64,000 nucleotides of DNA from Bolinopsis microptera (lineage: Eukaryota; Ctenophora; Tentaculata; Lobata; Bolinopsidae), in NCBI RefSeq assembly GCF_026151205.1, contig NC_087079.1, positions 1,576,028-1,640,027 of the forward strand. Direction: 5' to 3'. How positions within the stretch are numbered: the first letter of the stretch is position 1; each line of letters starts with the position of its first letter. The position numbers were made by a program, and so were the translations under genes. The notes beneath the pieces were generated by a model, which saw only the letters and a program-made list of their open reading frames with translations, was not told the DNA's origin and made no database searches. This document shows, one piece after another, positions 1-10,993 of the stretch.

Positions 1-1864
1 GTAAAATTTATAGAGTATAGTATATATAGTATGTATCCTAGTGTGAGGGGTGTTAGGCAAGCTATATTATAGTTTTTGAAGTTCAGACCAGTTTGCCTAG
101 GTCATAAAGGGTTCCATCAACCATATTATTGACCATACTTTGTACTTGGGCCCAAAACATTGAATTTTGTAACGTTTTAATGTTCCGGTCAAGCATTGAC
201 CTGACATTTTATTGTTACAAATTTCAATATATAGGGCCCAATTTCTATTTTCTATACAATTTGATATATAAATTAAACGTTTTTAAATATCCAACCTTTA
301 ATCTAATTAGCTATATTCATTTGATTAAATTTACCGCGTTCTGTCGTAAATTTAAATTACATTACATTTAAATTGTTACAAAATTCAATAATTTGGTCCC
401 AATTATCATTTTTTTAAATTTGTTAAGTTGTTTCATGTCTTTATTATAATGCATCAACCAACTTAAAATCAATACTAGATCAAACAACTCTGTATAACAT
501 ACTCATTTGTAACCATGTTACGTTATTCAAAGAAATGGGCCTTTTATTGATTATGAACCATATACCAATATTGTGGTAATGCATTTATACAAGAATTGCT
601 GCACTAATAACCTGGTTTTAGAGTTAAATACATATCCTACACTAGCTGTGGTTGTAACAAACTATAAAGATATCATGAAAACAAGATGTTACAAAATGTC
701 CATTTTGGGCCTTTTTATGAACTCAAAAGTGGGCCTTTTTTCATTCCACAGCTAAGCAAATACCTAAAGTACATTTTTGTGAAGCAAGAATCTTTAGAAT
801 TTAATAATTGGCTGAGCCAGTGAAAAGTGTAACCAAATGTTACATTTTTCAATATAACTGGGCCATTTTACAATATTATTCATAGCCGATGACCTGAGAC
901 TATTTGTTATGACAATTATAATCATATCTGAAAGTTTCAAGACCATCGAGTAATTATTAATGGAGTTATTGTAAAAATGAGAAAATCGCCCATTTTGGCA
1001 GTGTAACAAAACCACCAACCAGGTTTGAACATGTCCAACTTCAGTATAAAAGACTGCAGTGGAGATGAAAAAAATTAAGGAAGGTGGGTAGCGGTTTGTG
1101 CTAACCTTTGTCGAATGGATATGAGGAAACAAAAGATATCTCACTGTGAATGTACATTTTTCTGGTGCAGAATTCATAAACCTCAGGATGATAAGAGTCT
1201 GGAGCTTTTGTTGTACTTGACCGACATAGAGTTAAACTGAAATTTACTAATTTTTCCAAAAAACATTATTAATTAAATTGGCGTAGCACTACATCAGTTG
1301 AAAACCAGTTATAATACTTAATAGTATCACCTGAATAAATATTTCAGGTGATCAAGAGATGACTCCATGGGGCGTCATGCAAGTAAGAAATACCGGAAAT
1401 CATAAAAGCAACAAGAACTTTTGTTGTACCATGGGATGTATTGAAATTATCTTCGTTAATATTAGCATATTTTGATATTAACATATTCTTTTGATTAAAC
1501 GAAAGAAAGAAAAAAATACTCACAAAGTCTCTAAATGCATTGAATTTAGAGAGTTGCATAAAATAGCAGTAGATTTACTACAGTACACAGTGAATACAAT
1601 TACCAATAAGTCCCAGTTACAGATAGTTTTAAAATAGCACCTTTCAATAATTTGTTTCCAGAGGATCTAAATAAAGTCTGATTCAAGTTTGAATAAAAGT
1701 TTAAGTCTGATGACGAATATTGTTACAATTCTAGGTTAGAGTTGTTATCAAGAGTTGGAAGCACTGTCGGGAGATTACGAGATTATTGGATTTGTCACAG
1801 ATCCAACAATCCACAGACCTGTCATCTGTGTCACCAGTCACGAGGACACTTCCTGAGTTCAACT
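1..1864. other. No recognisable gene
   Basis: This is AT-rich DNA with only short chance-like open frames. I see no splice-supported exon chain and no conserved protein motif. A stretch near 1520-1640 is echoed imperfectly near 3155-3320 (both contain a GCAGTAGA-TTGCTACAG type motif), so part of it is an old dispersed repeat. Confidence 0.5.
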
Positions 1865-1909
1865 CAATAAACTTAGACCAACTCAGGCTGAGTTGGTCTA
1901 AGTTTATTG
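1865..1909. repeat. Perfect palindrome, 22-bp arms, 1-nt centre
   Basis: The left arm 1865-1886 (starts CAATAAACTTAG, ends CAACTCAG) is the exact reverse complement of 1888-1909, leaving only base 1887 unpaired. As single-stranded DNA it would form a loopless cruciform. It may be a recent inversion-type event or the core of a foldback element. Confidence 0.9.
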
Positions 1910-1947
1910 GTTTGTAATGCTGACTAATTCCATTTCCTACAGTATGA

Positions 1948-2265
1948 TAAAAAATGAAAGTTCCAGAAATGACAGAGCTAAAAGATTAGGGAAAGACAGA
2001 TAAAATGTCGACACAGATGAAGACTTTAATAGCACATCTAAGAACCGATCTTCACGCAGAAAATCCTCTGGCTGGAAAACTTTTAAATAGTTGGCAGGAA
2101 AAGGAAACTCCTTTTCTTGATACGAGAAGGAGAGACTGAGCAAGGACCACACAAAAGACCATCGGTATTGCAAGCTATCAGTGTTAGAAGCTCTGATGAG
2201 AGGAGAGAGAACCTCATTGTCAATGCTACCAAACAACACAGCCGCTGACTATTTTGTTAACAAGG
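1948..2265 (+). pseudogene. Possible gag/ORF1-like relic
   Basis: One forward frame, broken by stops, reads a Ser/Arg-rich stretch (SKNRSSRRKSSGWKTF) and then a charged stretch around 2120-2250 ending NTAADYFVNKG. The low-complexity basic composition resembles nucleic-acid-binding gag or ORF1 proteins. No diagnostic motif such as a zinc knuckle is visible. The reverse strand has a 100-codon open frame over the same bases, which could equally be chance. Confidence 0.2.
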
Positions 2266-3930
2266 GTTGATATTCCGTCCAGTCAATAACTGTATATCTG
2301 CTTACCTAATTATAGGTAGGTAGTAATTTAATGAAATTTATTTACGAATACCTGACATAATTCTCTTAGCTTTTGTTTTGAACTCGATTTTATCCAACAA
2401 GTGCATGTTTTAGATATCAAGTGTGTCATTATGAAGATCCAAACCCTTTTACACTTTCAGAGGGGTTGGATGTTCCCAAACCCTGCACCCAGGTATGACT
2501 AATCATGTTGACTTGTACTGTCCTTCCTCAACAAGTAATGCTCGGGAGTTGCTATTTTCCTGTTCTAGGTAAGTTGTTTTTCTCTTTTCAGTCTTGATGG
2601 TTTTTTCTTTTATCTTATTTCCTTTTTTCGTCCCTTTTTCTCTTTTCTCGTTTCTTTTCTTTGCATTTCATTCTATTTAGATGCAATCTGTTTCTTGAAA
2701 TTATGTGGTCAAGTTGATAGACCGGATGAATTGGAAATATGAAGTGTATTTAAAACATCTTCCCCCCCCCCCCTACAAAGAAGCACAAAGCACCATCATA
2801 TCCACATGGTAAGCCAGCTCAGAAAACTTCAGTTTAAGCAGAATTTTAAAAACCACCTTGTTGAAGAAGTTACTCTAAAATTTTCTTTTATTTTTAAAAA
2901 TTATATTGTATTCACACAGTACCATCTTTAAATGATTATAATGACAGAAAAAAATTATAAATAAATAAAATACTCAGGTCAAATACTCAAGTTAGGGCAT
3001 CAGATTAAGACAACATACCAGTAAATTTTCAACATACACATGTTAGAGATTGTGCGTGAAAATAACGAATATATGCATGATTACATAGCACAAGAGGATA
3101 AACAGGACATAATATAATGTGAGTTACCACAAGTAGAATCTAGAAGTAAAATCACTTCAGCGAATTTAGAGAACTATATAAACTAGCAGTAGACTTGCTA
3201 CAGAAAGCAACTGCCCACAATGTACCGGCACTTATATTAACTGTTATTATACACACGTCATAATACAAAGCAACCGAGATATTTTGGGGAACAAATTGCG
3301 AAGAGAGCACTTTTGAATAGTTATTTGGTTTCAGTATATTTCAAAATAGATCATAAACGAGTGCTCAGTACCTATTTTTTTCTTTGGATAAGCAGTTATT
3401 GAATATTTGCATTAATTAACGTAGCATCTTTTATCACCACAAGTCCCAACTAAATAACGGTCAGCAGTCGAACAACACATTTTACGTTCGATTAGTATTT
3501 TGCAATTAAGAGAGAAGAATTCACCACGAGCATATCAAAAGTGAACAAACAGAGGATGGGCGACTATACCTGTAAGTCAATTACATCGCTTGGTTTTGCT
3601 TTTATATTAAATTGTTCAGCTTGTTGTATTGCTGCTAGTACAATGATAGAAGAAATTTGCATAATTGTTTTTCATTCCCAAAGCGAAACTCAGCATATTG
3701 TCACGATAATTGGCAAAAATTTATTATCCTTCTTTCAGAGTCGCGCGTCCAGTACACTAGGAAACTAGCAATACTGCTAATATCATGCTCTGGTTTTCGA
3801 AATAAACTATAAACTCCTATATTGTTATATGAGTTTTAATAGTATTATATAATATATATATTAGATTAAGAATGGACCTTTGTCGATGTCTAAGCATCAA
3901 TAAAGGCCCAACAGATAGTATAGTTATATA
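2266..3930. other. No recognisable gene
   Basis: Apart from a poly-C tract (about 2761-2773) and repeat similarity to 1520-1640, nothing is recognised. An open frame at 3541-3768 lacks an ATG at its start and contains a strong donor-like GTAAGTC soon after its first ATG, so I do not call it. Confidence 0.4.
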
Positions 3931-3975
3931 GAATTAGGCATAATATGATATGCATGATAAGACATGCATATTTTT

Positions 3976-4250
3976 ATGTGAAATACTAATCATACAAATC
4001 CAAACCTTTGCCGAAAAAGTGTCAAATGATAGGAGCGCAATTATCTTTATCATCTTTATTATCTTTATTATCTTTGTTATCTTTATTATCTTTATCATCT
4101 TTATCATCTTTATCATCTTTATTATCTTTACTATCTTTGTTATTTTTATTATCTTTATTATCTTTATTATCTTTATTATCTTTATTATATTTATTATATT
4201 TATTATCTTTATTATCTTTATTATCTTTATTATCTTTATTATCTTTACTT
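3976..4250. repeat. 9-bp microsatellite with shared left flank
   Basis: About 23 units of ATCTTTATT/C lie at 4043-4247. The left flank (GAAATACTAATCATACAAAT... at 3978) and the right flank (ACATGTTAGCACTTTTCG at 4256) recur around a second array at 11936-12320. Both arrays therefore sit at the same place relative to family G exon 2. The open frames across the array come from a unit length divisible by three. Confidence 0.9.
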
Positions 4251-4381
4251 GTAACTACATGTTAGCACTTTTCGTAATCTGATAGCCGTGTTAATAGTAA
4301 CAGATCGAGATTGTTAATAGAGATCCGTTAGTTTATTTCACTAAACAGGATCTATTCTTATCAATATTTTCCTTTGCACAG

Positions 4382-5013
4382 CTACGTCGATTTGAGTAAC
4401 GGTAACAACGCCCTGTGTTTTAACGTGAACGTAATTAATAAGTTCAAAAAACTGGTAAGCTAATCTATTAACATGTGAATTGGCAGTGCCTTACCTTTAC
4501 CAGCCGTGCCTTACCTTTACAGCCGTGCCTTACCTTTATCAGCCGTGCCTTACCTTTAGCAGCCGTGCCTTACCTTTAACAGCCGTGCCTTACCTTTACC
4601 CTTTATTTCACAAGTTGTAGCCAGTGGAGTTATCTCCACTACTAGTATTGATATAGAGTCACATTTAAAACCAGTAGTATCTCTCCTTTTTCTCTCCATC
4701 TTATGTGCATTTTATTACTCTATATCCACTGACTTTATTCGACGTATTATCTAAAAGATTAAAAAAAAATTGTGTGCGTGTGTTTTTATATTTATTTTGC
4801 TACGGCGCATGTGAAACCCCAGGGCATCCAGCACCGGAGAAGCTGAAATGACACTCTCTGAACCCTTGGTGCCGCTCAGATTTTGCCTCTTGGCTGGTAA
4901 GCCGAGTCTTGATCGATTAACTCAGCTTCTTCGGTACAACACAGACCGGAGGGTACTATTAGCCGCTTTGCCGGTGGTATCCTCCTGGTGTCCTGGGGTT
5001 TGGCAGGTTCCTC

Positions 5014-5064
<51 letters not shown>

Positions 5065-5230
5065 ATGTGAATTGGTTTATTATTTGATTGATATAAATTT
5101 ACATGTGTGACATTCAACCATTGAATATACCTAAATAGTTATGTATGGTATTAGAGTGTAAATATTGTCATTGTTTCAGGTGCGGGATGAGTCACTGGGA
5201 GATATAGTGGAGCTAAAGATGCTGTTTTGA
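4382..5230 (+). pseudogene. Family G copy 1 (broken by a retroposon)
   Basis: Two exons of the family G gene remain. Exon 2 (4382-4454, after TTTGCACAG and before GTAAGC) reads YVDLSNGNNALCFNVN... and exon 3 (5180-5230, after TTTCAG) reads VRDESLGDIVELKMLF and then stops. Exon 1 is replaced by the microsatellite. The intron between the two exons holds a poly(A)-tailed insertion at 4484-5061. Exon 4 is absent. Compare the complete copy at 5369-6066. Confidence 0.75.
4470..5075 (+). mobile_element. Retroposed insertion with poly(A) tail and 14-bp target duplication
   Basis: The inserted body is 4484-5061. It is flanked by identical 14-mers AACATGTGAATTGG at 4470-4483 and 5062-5075 and ends in about 44 A residues, the hallmarks of LINE-mediated target-primed integration. 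Its 5' part (4484-4612) is a tandem array of about six copies of a 20-21-bp GTGCCTTACCTTTA-type unit. The 3' part (about 4790-5017) is unique GC-richer sequence. I find no clear tRNA-like A/B boxes, so it could be a SINE, a truncated LINE 3' end or a processed transcript. Confidence 0.85.
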
Positions 5231-5368
5231 GTGTAACTCTTATAGATCAGTTAATTGTATTGGTGTTAATTTATTTTACTGTATTTCTTTTAAGTCTCTC
5301 AATTGTGGTATTGTAAAACTTTGATACCCCTCTTTGATTTGTATATATTTCAACCATATTTCCGTAGA

Positions 5369-6066
5369 ATGTCAGCAATTAAAGTCATCTTAGAGAGGCG
5401 TAGCGAGACAACTGGGAAACCTTATTTGTAAGTTTTTACAAGTTGAAATTATGTAACTATATGTTAGCACTTTGCCATGTTAATAGTAACAGCTCGAGAT
5501 TGCTAATAGAGATCCGTTAGTTTATTGTACTAAACAGGATCTATTCTTATCAATATTTTCCTTTACACAGCCACTTGGAGCTAGAGAGCAGGAAGAAGTG
5601 CCTATGTTTTGATGAAAAGCTCATCACCAAACTTCAGAAGCTAGTAAGTTAATTTATTAACATGTGAATTAGTTTATTGTTTGATTGGTATAAATTTATA
5701 TGTGTGTTATTTAACCTTTGAATACAACTAAATAGTTATGTGCGATATTAGAGTGTAAATATTGTCATTTTTCAGGCGAGGGACGAGTCACTGGGGGATG
5801 TACTAGAACTGAAAACGAACCCGAATCCGCCCTACCCCGACCTGGTGGTGGTAAGTTTGACTAGTAACATCTTATATATTTTCAGTTGTTTTAATTGAAT
5901 GAAATTTCTTCAAAACATATATAAACAACTCCATCTGTATAGTCATAGATCTATAATTTAAATTATAAGTTATTATCTTTAACAGGGGGTGGTGACAACG
6001 TCGGACCAATTGTGGGCCGGAGAGACCCAGCGGAACGGTCGAGTGGTTTTTGAAAGCGGCCGGTGA
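5369..6066 (+). CDS. Family G small protein, complete four-exon gene
   Basis: Exons are 5369-5427, 5571-5643, 5776-5850 and 5986-6066, encoding 95 aa. All junctions are GT-AG (GTAAGT/TTACACAG, GTAAGT/TTCAG, GTAAGT/AACAG) and phases agree (2, 0, 0). The protein starts MSAIKVILERRSETTGKP; exon 2 reads FHLELESRKKCLCF, exon 3 ARDESLGDVLELKT and NPPYPDLVV, and exon 4 TSDQLWAGETQRNG before the stop. There is no signal peptide or membrane segment. I do not recognise the domain. The paralogue at 12429-13025 keeps splice positions, exon lengths and residues such as RDESLGD, NPPYPD and LWAGE, so it has evolved as a protein. Repeated copies beside polymerase-B and family F genes suggest a mobile-element or virus-like origin (inference). 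Confidence 0.75.
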
Positions 6067-6561
6067 ATTTCATTTTTACTTTATAACATTTTTATAATAT
6101 AAACATATCGTTGTTTTATTTATATCTAGAGACTATCCAAATAGAACATGAATCATCAAATTAAATAAATGTACAGCTTCATCTTTTGATGACACCATAA
6201 AAGTGACAGGCTTTTTATGATTGCGCCTTACATGTAGACTTCAAAAATTTAAACAAGTTCTTATTTTTAATTTAAAATAAGTACAACCGTCAGGCCTCAT
6301 TATAAGCATTTCCTAGCCTAACGCCTTCCTAGACGAATAATAGTTAAATCAATGCCGCTGTCAAAATTGCGTAATTAACAACGATCCAAAATTTAAGTTC
6401 CAAAATAGCGAAGGAGGTCCTTAGAAGGGCAAGCTATTAACAGTTACAATTGATTTGAATGTCCATAATCAGCGCATGGAAGCTTCCCTAAACTATTTAC
6501 CATTTTTATTATATGGCCAGGTAAAGTTATTTCTAAATCACATTTCTGGTTCTTAGGAGAT

Positions 6562-7083
6562 ATGAGAAACAAGACAGAACAAAAGAGGATAGACCTAAAA
6601 ATAGCACTCGTAGACAGGAGCACATCCATGTCATTCGGCTATCGCAATCAAATCATAATCAATCATCTGCAAGAAGTGTCCAAAGTATTGACAAGTTTCG
6701 AGGTCAACGATATCCGAGTGTTCGGAGGCAGTGTAAATGGATTTGGTTCAAACAACTCGGATGTGGACGTATTAGTCTCCATATCTTCAGACACCATCGG
6801 CCCAGCCCTAGACACGTTCAACAGATTCGGGCGAACAAATCCCAATTTCTCCGTGACTAGGGTAGTGAAAAGAGCTAAAGTACCCATCATTACGTTGAAA
6901 CACTAAGGCTTAAACGTAGAAGTGGACATATCAGTAGCCACTCCCAGCAAAAACAGGAGTCACGTAATAAACAACTCTCAACTGCTGAGAAATTACAGCA
7001 CGCTCAGTTACCCTTTTGTTAAAGTGTTCAAAACTTATAAATGGTTCTATACCAGGATAGTAGAAGGGGATTACCCTTTATGA
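6562..7083 (+). pseudogene. Terminal nucleotidyltransferase (Cid1/TUTase/GLD2-like), N-terminal half, in-frame stop
   Basis: The translation contains FGGSVNGFGSNNSDVDVLV (residues about 54-72), the GS...DxD signature of polymerase-beta-fold nucleotidyltransferases, followed by VKRAKVPIITL and NVEVDIS, where the third carboxylate sits in non-canonical poly(A)/poly(U) polymerases, then NNSQLLRNYSTLSYPFVKV and a KTYKWF helix. The predicted metal ligands D67, D69 and D122 are all kept. A single TAA at 6904-6906 splits the catalytic core and a second stop follows at 7081. The family adds nucleotides to RNA 3' ends. The C-terminal PAP-associated domain is missing, so this is a broken or truncated copy. 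A readthrough or rearranged gene is less likely. Confidence 0.8.
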
Positions 7084-7225
7084 CTCACTAATTTCTAGAG
7101 GGGGGGTTCTATAGAGGGAGTACAGTTTATGACTCACTAATTTCTAGAAGAGATTTCAAGAGAGTGAGTACAGTTTATGACTCACTAATTTCTAGAAGAG
7201 ATTTCTAAAAGGGATTTCTAGAGGA
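7070..7225. repeat. Three imperfect ~55-bp tandem repeats
   Basis: TTTATGACTCACTAATTTCTAGA recurs at about 7077, 7129 and 7171, with purine-rich spacers between copies. The first copy forms the end of the truncated nucleotidyltransferase frame, so the repeat probably replaced its C-terminal half. Confidence 0.8.
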
Positions 7226-7509
7226 GAGGTTACCAGCTATAACTCACCATTTTATAACTCACTCTTACAATTTCTCCTTCCAATCAATATTGAAAAAATT
7301 TACTACAAAGCTGGTCAACGATGGAATCTCATCGTTTACCCCTCAAATGCTTCATCACAATAGATCACTCCTTTGTTTTGTTCAAAAACTTTGAGTTAGT
7401 GTTTGAGTTTATCACAACAAAGACAGCTATATTAAGTCTGTTAATTACTGAGGGAACAAAGTCCTCCCCATTCCCACCCCAGGCAATAAATCTAATCAAA
7501 CAGAACTCG

Positions 7510-7752
7510 CTCCTTTGTATTAGACATTCCATTAACTTGTTAATTGCTGTAAGACTGTAGGAGGCAAACCTCTCCTCATTCCTGATAAAATTCCTCAACA
7601 AACACAGCTATGTTTAAGTGTGTAAGTCACCGGAAGAACAAAACCCTCTCCAATCCAACACAATTAGCTCCTTTGTATTGGACATTCCATTAACTTGTTA
7701 ATTGCTGTAAGACTGTAGAGGCAAACCTCTCCTCATTCCTGATAACATTCCG
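7510..7752. repeat. Direct repeat upstream of family F gene 1
   Basis: An ~83-bp segment starting CTCCTTTGTATT and ending TCATTCCTGATAA occurs at about 7510-7594 and again at 7668-7749, about 95% identical. The second copy runs directly into the TATA cassette of the gene at 7831. The remaining bases in 7226-7750 show no gene. Confidence 0.8.
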
Positions 7753-7753
7753 C

Positions 7754-7790
7754 TATATAAACCATGTACACTGTTCAGAAACTTCAATTC
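7754..7790 (+). promoter_or_regulatory. TATA core-promoter cassette of F1
   Basis: TATATAAACCATGTACACTG at 7754 is followed by TTCAGAAACTTCA, an initiator-like sequence about 20-25 nt downstream. Nearly the same cassette recurs at 8255 and 13319. In two of the three cases it lies 70-80 bp before a family F start codon. Confidence 0.7.
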
Positions 7791-7830
7791 CCAACTTTAT
7801 TCAGTTTGTTTGTGTCTAAATCAATAAATC

Positions 7831-8245
7831 ATGTACATTTGTGGAACAATTGAGTTTCTATCCTCACCGGGGAAGGAGAGGACCCTCTTAACTGTGAGGA
7901 CAACGTCTGACGAGGTGGAAGACCTCATGGTCTATAATACAGCAATACCCACGGCGTTGAAAGTAAGTATTGATATTTTTTTAATTTTATTTATTCAAAT
8001 ATTTTTTTAAATAATCTAGAAATTGTAGGTTGAGTAACTAATAAATCTGATAGTTCAATTGTAAAAATTACCATAATTGTTAGAACAAAAGCTCACATGT
8101 CTGTTAACAAAACGATTTAATCTTTCAGGAAAATGATAAAGTGCGGCTTAGAGTGGTATTAAGAACGAGTGCAAAACACGGAGGGAAAACATTCAAAAAC
8201 ATAGTAGGGATAGCGATAGAGCCTAATTATCCCGCTCCTAACGCT
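7831..8245 (+). pseudogene. Family F member 1 (two exons, 3' end lost)
   Basis: Exon 1 (7831-7962, 44 codons, donor GTAAGT) starts MYICGTIEFLSSPGKERT and contains EVEDLMVYNTAIPTALK. Exon 2 starts at 8129 after TTTCAG and reads ENDKVRLRVVLRTSAKHGG, TFKNIVGIAIEP. The alternating beta-rich pattern with a GxIxFLSSP start and a charged turn before VRLRV resembles an OB-fold or other small beta barrel, but no family is proven. At about 8245 the frame runs into the TATA cassette of the next gene, so the native C-terminus is lost. Paralogues (8458, 13391, 31305) preserve exon lengths and phase 0. Confidence 0.65.
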
Positions 8246-8254
8246 CCATTCCGC

Positions 8255-8290
8255 TATATAAACCATGTACACTGCTCAGAAACTTCAGTT
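8255..8290 (+). promoter_or_regulatory. Second TATA cassette
   Basis: TATATAAACCATGTACACTG, then CTCAGAAACTTCAGTT, repeats the cassette at 7754 with only a few changes. It lies about 200 bp before the ATG at 8458. It may still drive that gene, or it may be a stranded duplicate, since the intervening sequence contains no other exon. Confidence 0.55.
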
Positions 8291-8457
8291 CCCAATTTTA
8301 TTCAGTTTTTTTTTAAAAACTATATAATTCACGTATACTGTTGAAAAAACATAGTTACTCGTTTTCATTATATATCTTGCCGCTTCATATGAAGTAAGAT
8401 GTAAAACTTAACCTTCATTTGATTATCGATTAAATGATTTATATTCTATTAGATAGG

Positions 8458-9278
8458 ATGCTCGTGGCTGGGAAAGTAACGTTTCTTTCTTCTCCGGCAG
8501 AGAACAACAGAGTTACTATTGTCGTTGAGGATAAAGGGGGAGTCGAAAGTTCGTTCACGATATTTAAATCCACGCTACCAATCGGCTTGGAGGTTAGTAG
8601 TACAAGTACCTCTAGCTTACGATGGTGTTATCATAGTTGCTGTTGTTAAGTAAACGAGATAGAAATCTAGTCTAACCGTGACATTTGATTAAGCAGTTGA
8701 ACTTTTTCAAAGCTTTTTACATCTGTGGTGCTCTATAACTTTACGATATGAAGGTTTAATCATATAAACTTTTCTGAGACACCCGAACCATCTCCAGTAA
8801 CCACCACCACCAACCCTGTGAAGGGTGCAAAAAAAAACGGTGTGAAGAGACCGGCATCAAAACCTGTAAGTCTTTTAAACTTACCTAACTAATTCTATCT
8901 AATTAATCGTAAAAACCAAGCTTTTAATATGTAACCTTGTAAAGGTTATTCGTGTATAACTTTAACACCAGAGAAGGAAGTTTAAAACTAAGTAGTGTTC
9001 TAAAAAACAGCGGTTGTATTGTAAATAACGTATTTAAATTCTACAGAAGTTGAGTGGTAAGCAGAAACCAAGCTCAAGCGGGAAGCATATGATGCAGGTC
9101 CCGGATCTAGTTGACTGGGAAAGTCTGTTAAATGTAAGTAACTGAAACCCTAACTGTTCTGTTAAGTAACATTAATTACCTAGCTATAAAACTACTTGAT
9201 GAAATAGAGTTATTAAAATTTAAAAAATAATTCATAGAATTTTTATTAAGCTGATTTTCACCACAGGAGACAGAGTAA
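8458..9278 (+). CDS. Family F member 2, complete small gene (beta domain + basic region + acidic tip)
   Basis: Exons are 8458-8592, 8779-8865, 9047-9133 and 9267-9278, encoding 106 aa; every intron is GT-AG and phase 0. Exon 1 (MLVAGKVTFLSSPAENN...) is the family F domain. Exon 2 is a Pro/Thr then Lys-rich linker (NPVKGAKKNGVKRPASKP), exon 3 continues basic (KLSGKQKPSSSGKHMM) and turns acidic/amphipathic (VPDLVDWESLLN), and the last exon is ETE. A small beta domain, a basic region and an acidic aromatic tip are reminiscent of single-stranded-DNA-binding proteins, but this is inference. The second beta exon seen in F1 and F4 is absent between exons 1 and 2, so this copy may be an internally shortened version. 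Confidence 0.65.
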
Positions 9279-9598
9279 TCCCCCGCTAGTTGAATTCATG
9301 TTTCCAGGATACAGAAGGATGCAGGAGATCACCACTCTTGCTCTACCTAGAACTCATGAGTCTAAACAAGGAGTGGTTTGGGAATAGGTTCTGTGTTATG
9401 TAGAACGTAGATATTGATTTATGATGCGAGCCTAAAATGAAACATTCTGCCATTTCTTTGAGTAAACACTCCCAATTAGGGTTAGTGTATACAATTAGCA
9501 ATTAGGGTTAGCAAAAATTACCACAAATTAGGGTTAAATTACGTAATTACACACAGTTACAGGTGCCTCATTTTTAGGTGAGTTATAAGTACCATTAT

Positions 9599-9907
9599 GA
9601 ATACTACTCACATGAAACCGTTGTACCAATCAAACGGTTTCCTCTTTAATTACAAATTCGAGGACATCAACTTTATCTTCAACTATTATACAAGTCACAA
9701 CATATGATCTAACATTGGCGACGACAGGATCGAAGAACCACGCAAGAACCTACAACAGTACAACTGGCAAATAGCTCAAAGTTTAAGCCTGTGAAGCTCT
9801 ACATTAACCAAGGCATAACTCTTGAGATGAAAGGAATAGCAGGATTAAGCACTTATACAACACCTATATCAGTATTTATCAAAGTGAAAAAACCTGAAAT
9901 TGTATAA
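9599..9907 (+). pseudogene. Unknown protein relic with frameshifts
   Basis: From the ATG at about 9599, a frame reads MNTTHMKPLYQSNGFLFNYK... to a stop near 9705. A second frame continues with EEPRKNLQQYNWQIAQS and a third gives KPVKLYINQGITLEMKGIAG and ISVFIKVKKPEIV before TAA at about 9905. Composition is protein-like through all three pieces, suggesting one ~105-aa protein hit by two frameshifts. I do not recognise it. Confidence 0.4.
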
Positions 9908-10993
9908 AATCTTTTATTAAGAGTCGTAAAGTTACAATTTACACTACCAAGTACAGTCACACAGGAGTCTCAACTGCATTATATAAAAAACAACCAAGCA
10001 GATTGTGCTTACAATCCCGACAGGATTCTTTATAAAGAATCTCTACATTAGATAACGGAGATCCAGCACGTCAATATTACAAAGAGGAGAATAAAGGGCT
10101 CATCCCTGATTGGTTTTCTAGGAGGAGAGGTTAACACGTGCTTGGAGGAAAAGAGCACGTGCTCGGAAAAAAGTGGTTGTGCACATGGGCTCCAAAGGAG
10201 CTAAATAATAGCTGTTCTAATGTAATTTGAAAGCCTAGCCAAACGGAATCCCTTTTCAATCGTTTAATCTATATTGGGGTCGGCTGGGGAATGTTACCTT
10301 CTCTAAAAATAGTAATTAGTAATGTAAGAAAGGTAGCATATACTTTACTGTGTACTTTACAATACAATTACAGTAAAGACGTTGATATTATTGGCACAAT
10401 TTGGATTTTTTGTTTACCAACAAAGTTGAAGAGAAAGTACTATTGTTCTATTGTTCCAGAGAGAGTACCTCATCAACGTGAAAATAAATAACTATGAACA
10501 ATAAACTCTTAAAGCTATGTTTTTCTAAATTGTTCTAAAATTATGTTGTTCAAAAAGGAGCACATGGAATTAAAACATTTGCGCAATACTTGTAGGGGAG
10601 CCGTGTGAACACAATTTCAGACGTGCAACCTGCAGATAATATTCTTACTCAACTATTAGTTAAGTCTAAATGAATTGTACTCATTGCATTGTAGGGTGCG
10701 GCGTGTCAGAATTATCGCAGGAAAATATCATTTTGAGATTACCCATTTTACTAATCTACAGTCCAACAGGAGTACACGCAAGAGTTTATTTCAAAATTAA
10801 TTATTACTATTTAACGATATTCTTTCATAACATCTAACGTAACGTACGTATCTCCCCCCTCTAACATAACGTACGCGTAGGTACCTCTCTCCCCCTCCAC
10901 CTGGCTCACCAGGCCCTCACTAACCCTCTCACCTGACTCACCAGGCCCCCTTGCTAACCTTCTCTGGTCCACCAGACCTTTTTCTTCAGCCGT
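9908..10993. other. Mostly unassigned; exon-like relic near 10695
   Basis: A perfect 18-bp palindrome GATTCTTTATAAAGAATC lies at 10024-10041 and two CACGTG boxes lie near 10137-10160. Bases about 10695-10800 encode RRVRIIAGKYHFEITHFTN in one frame; a diverged copy at 16300-16378 keeps the same reading (RRVSLIAGKSHFEITHFTN), which suggests a duplicated exon of an unknown protein. A reverse-strand open frame at 10811-10999 is built from local ACGTACGTTA repeats and is not called. Confidence 0.4.

Noticed and set aside
3934-4282. Leu/Ser-, Ile/Phe- and Lys/Ile-rich open frames in the ATCTTTATT array (also 11953-12329)
   Set aside because: The 9-bp period makes frames open by arithmetic; the translations are pure low-complexity repeat.
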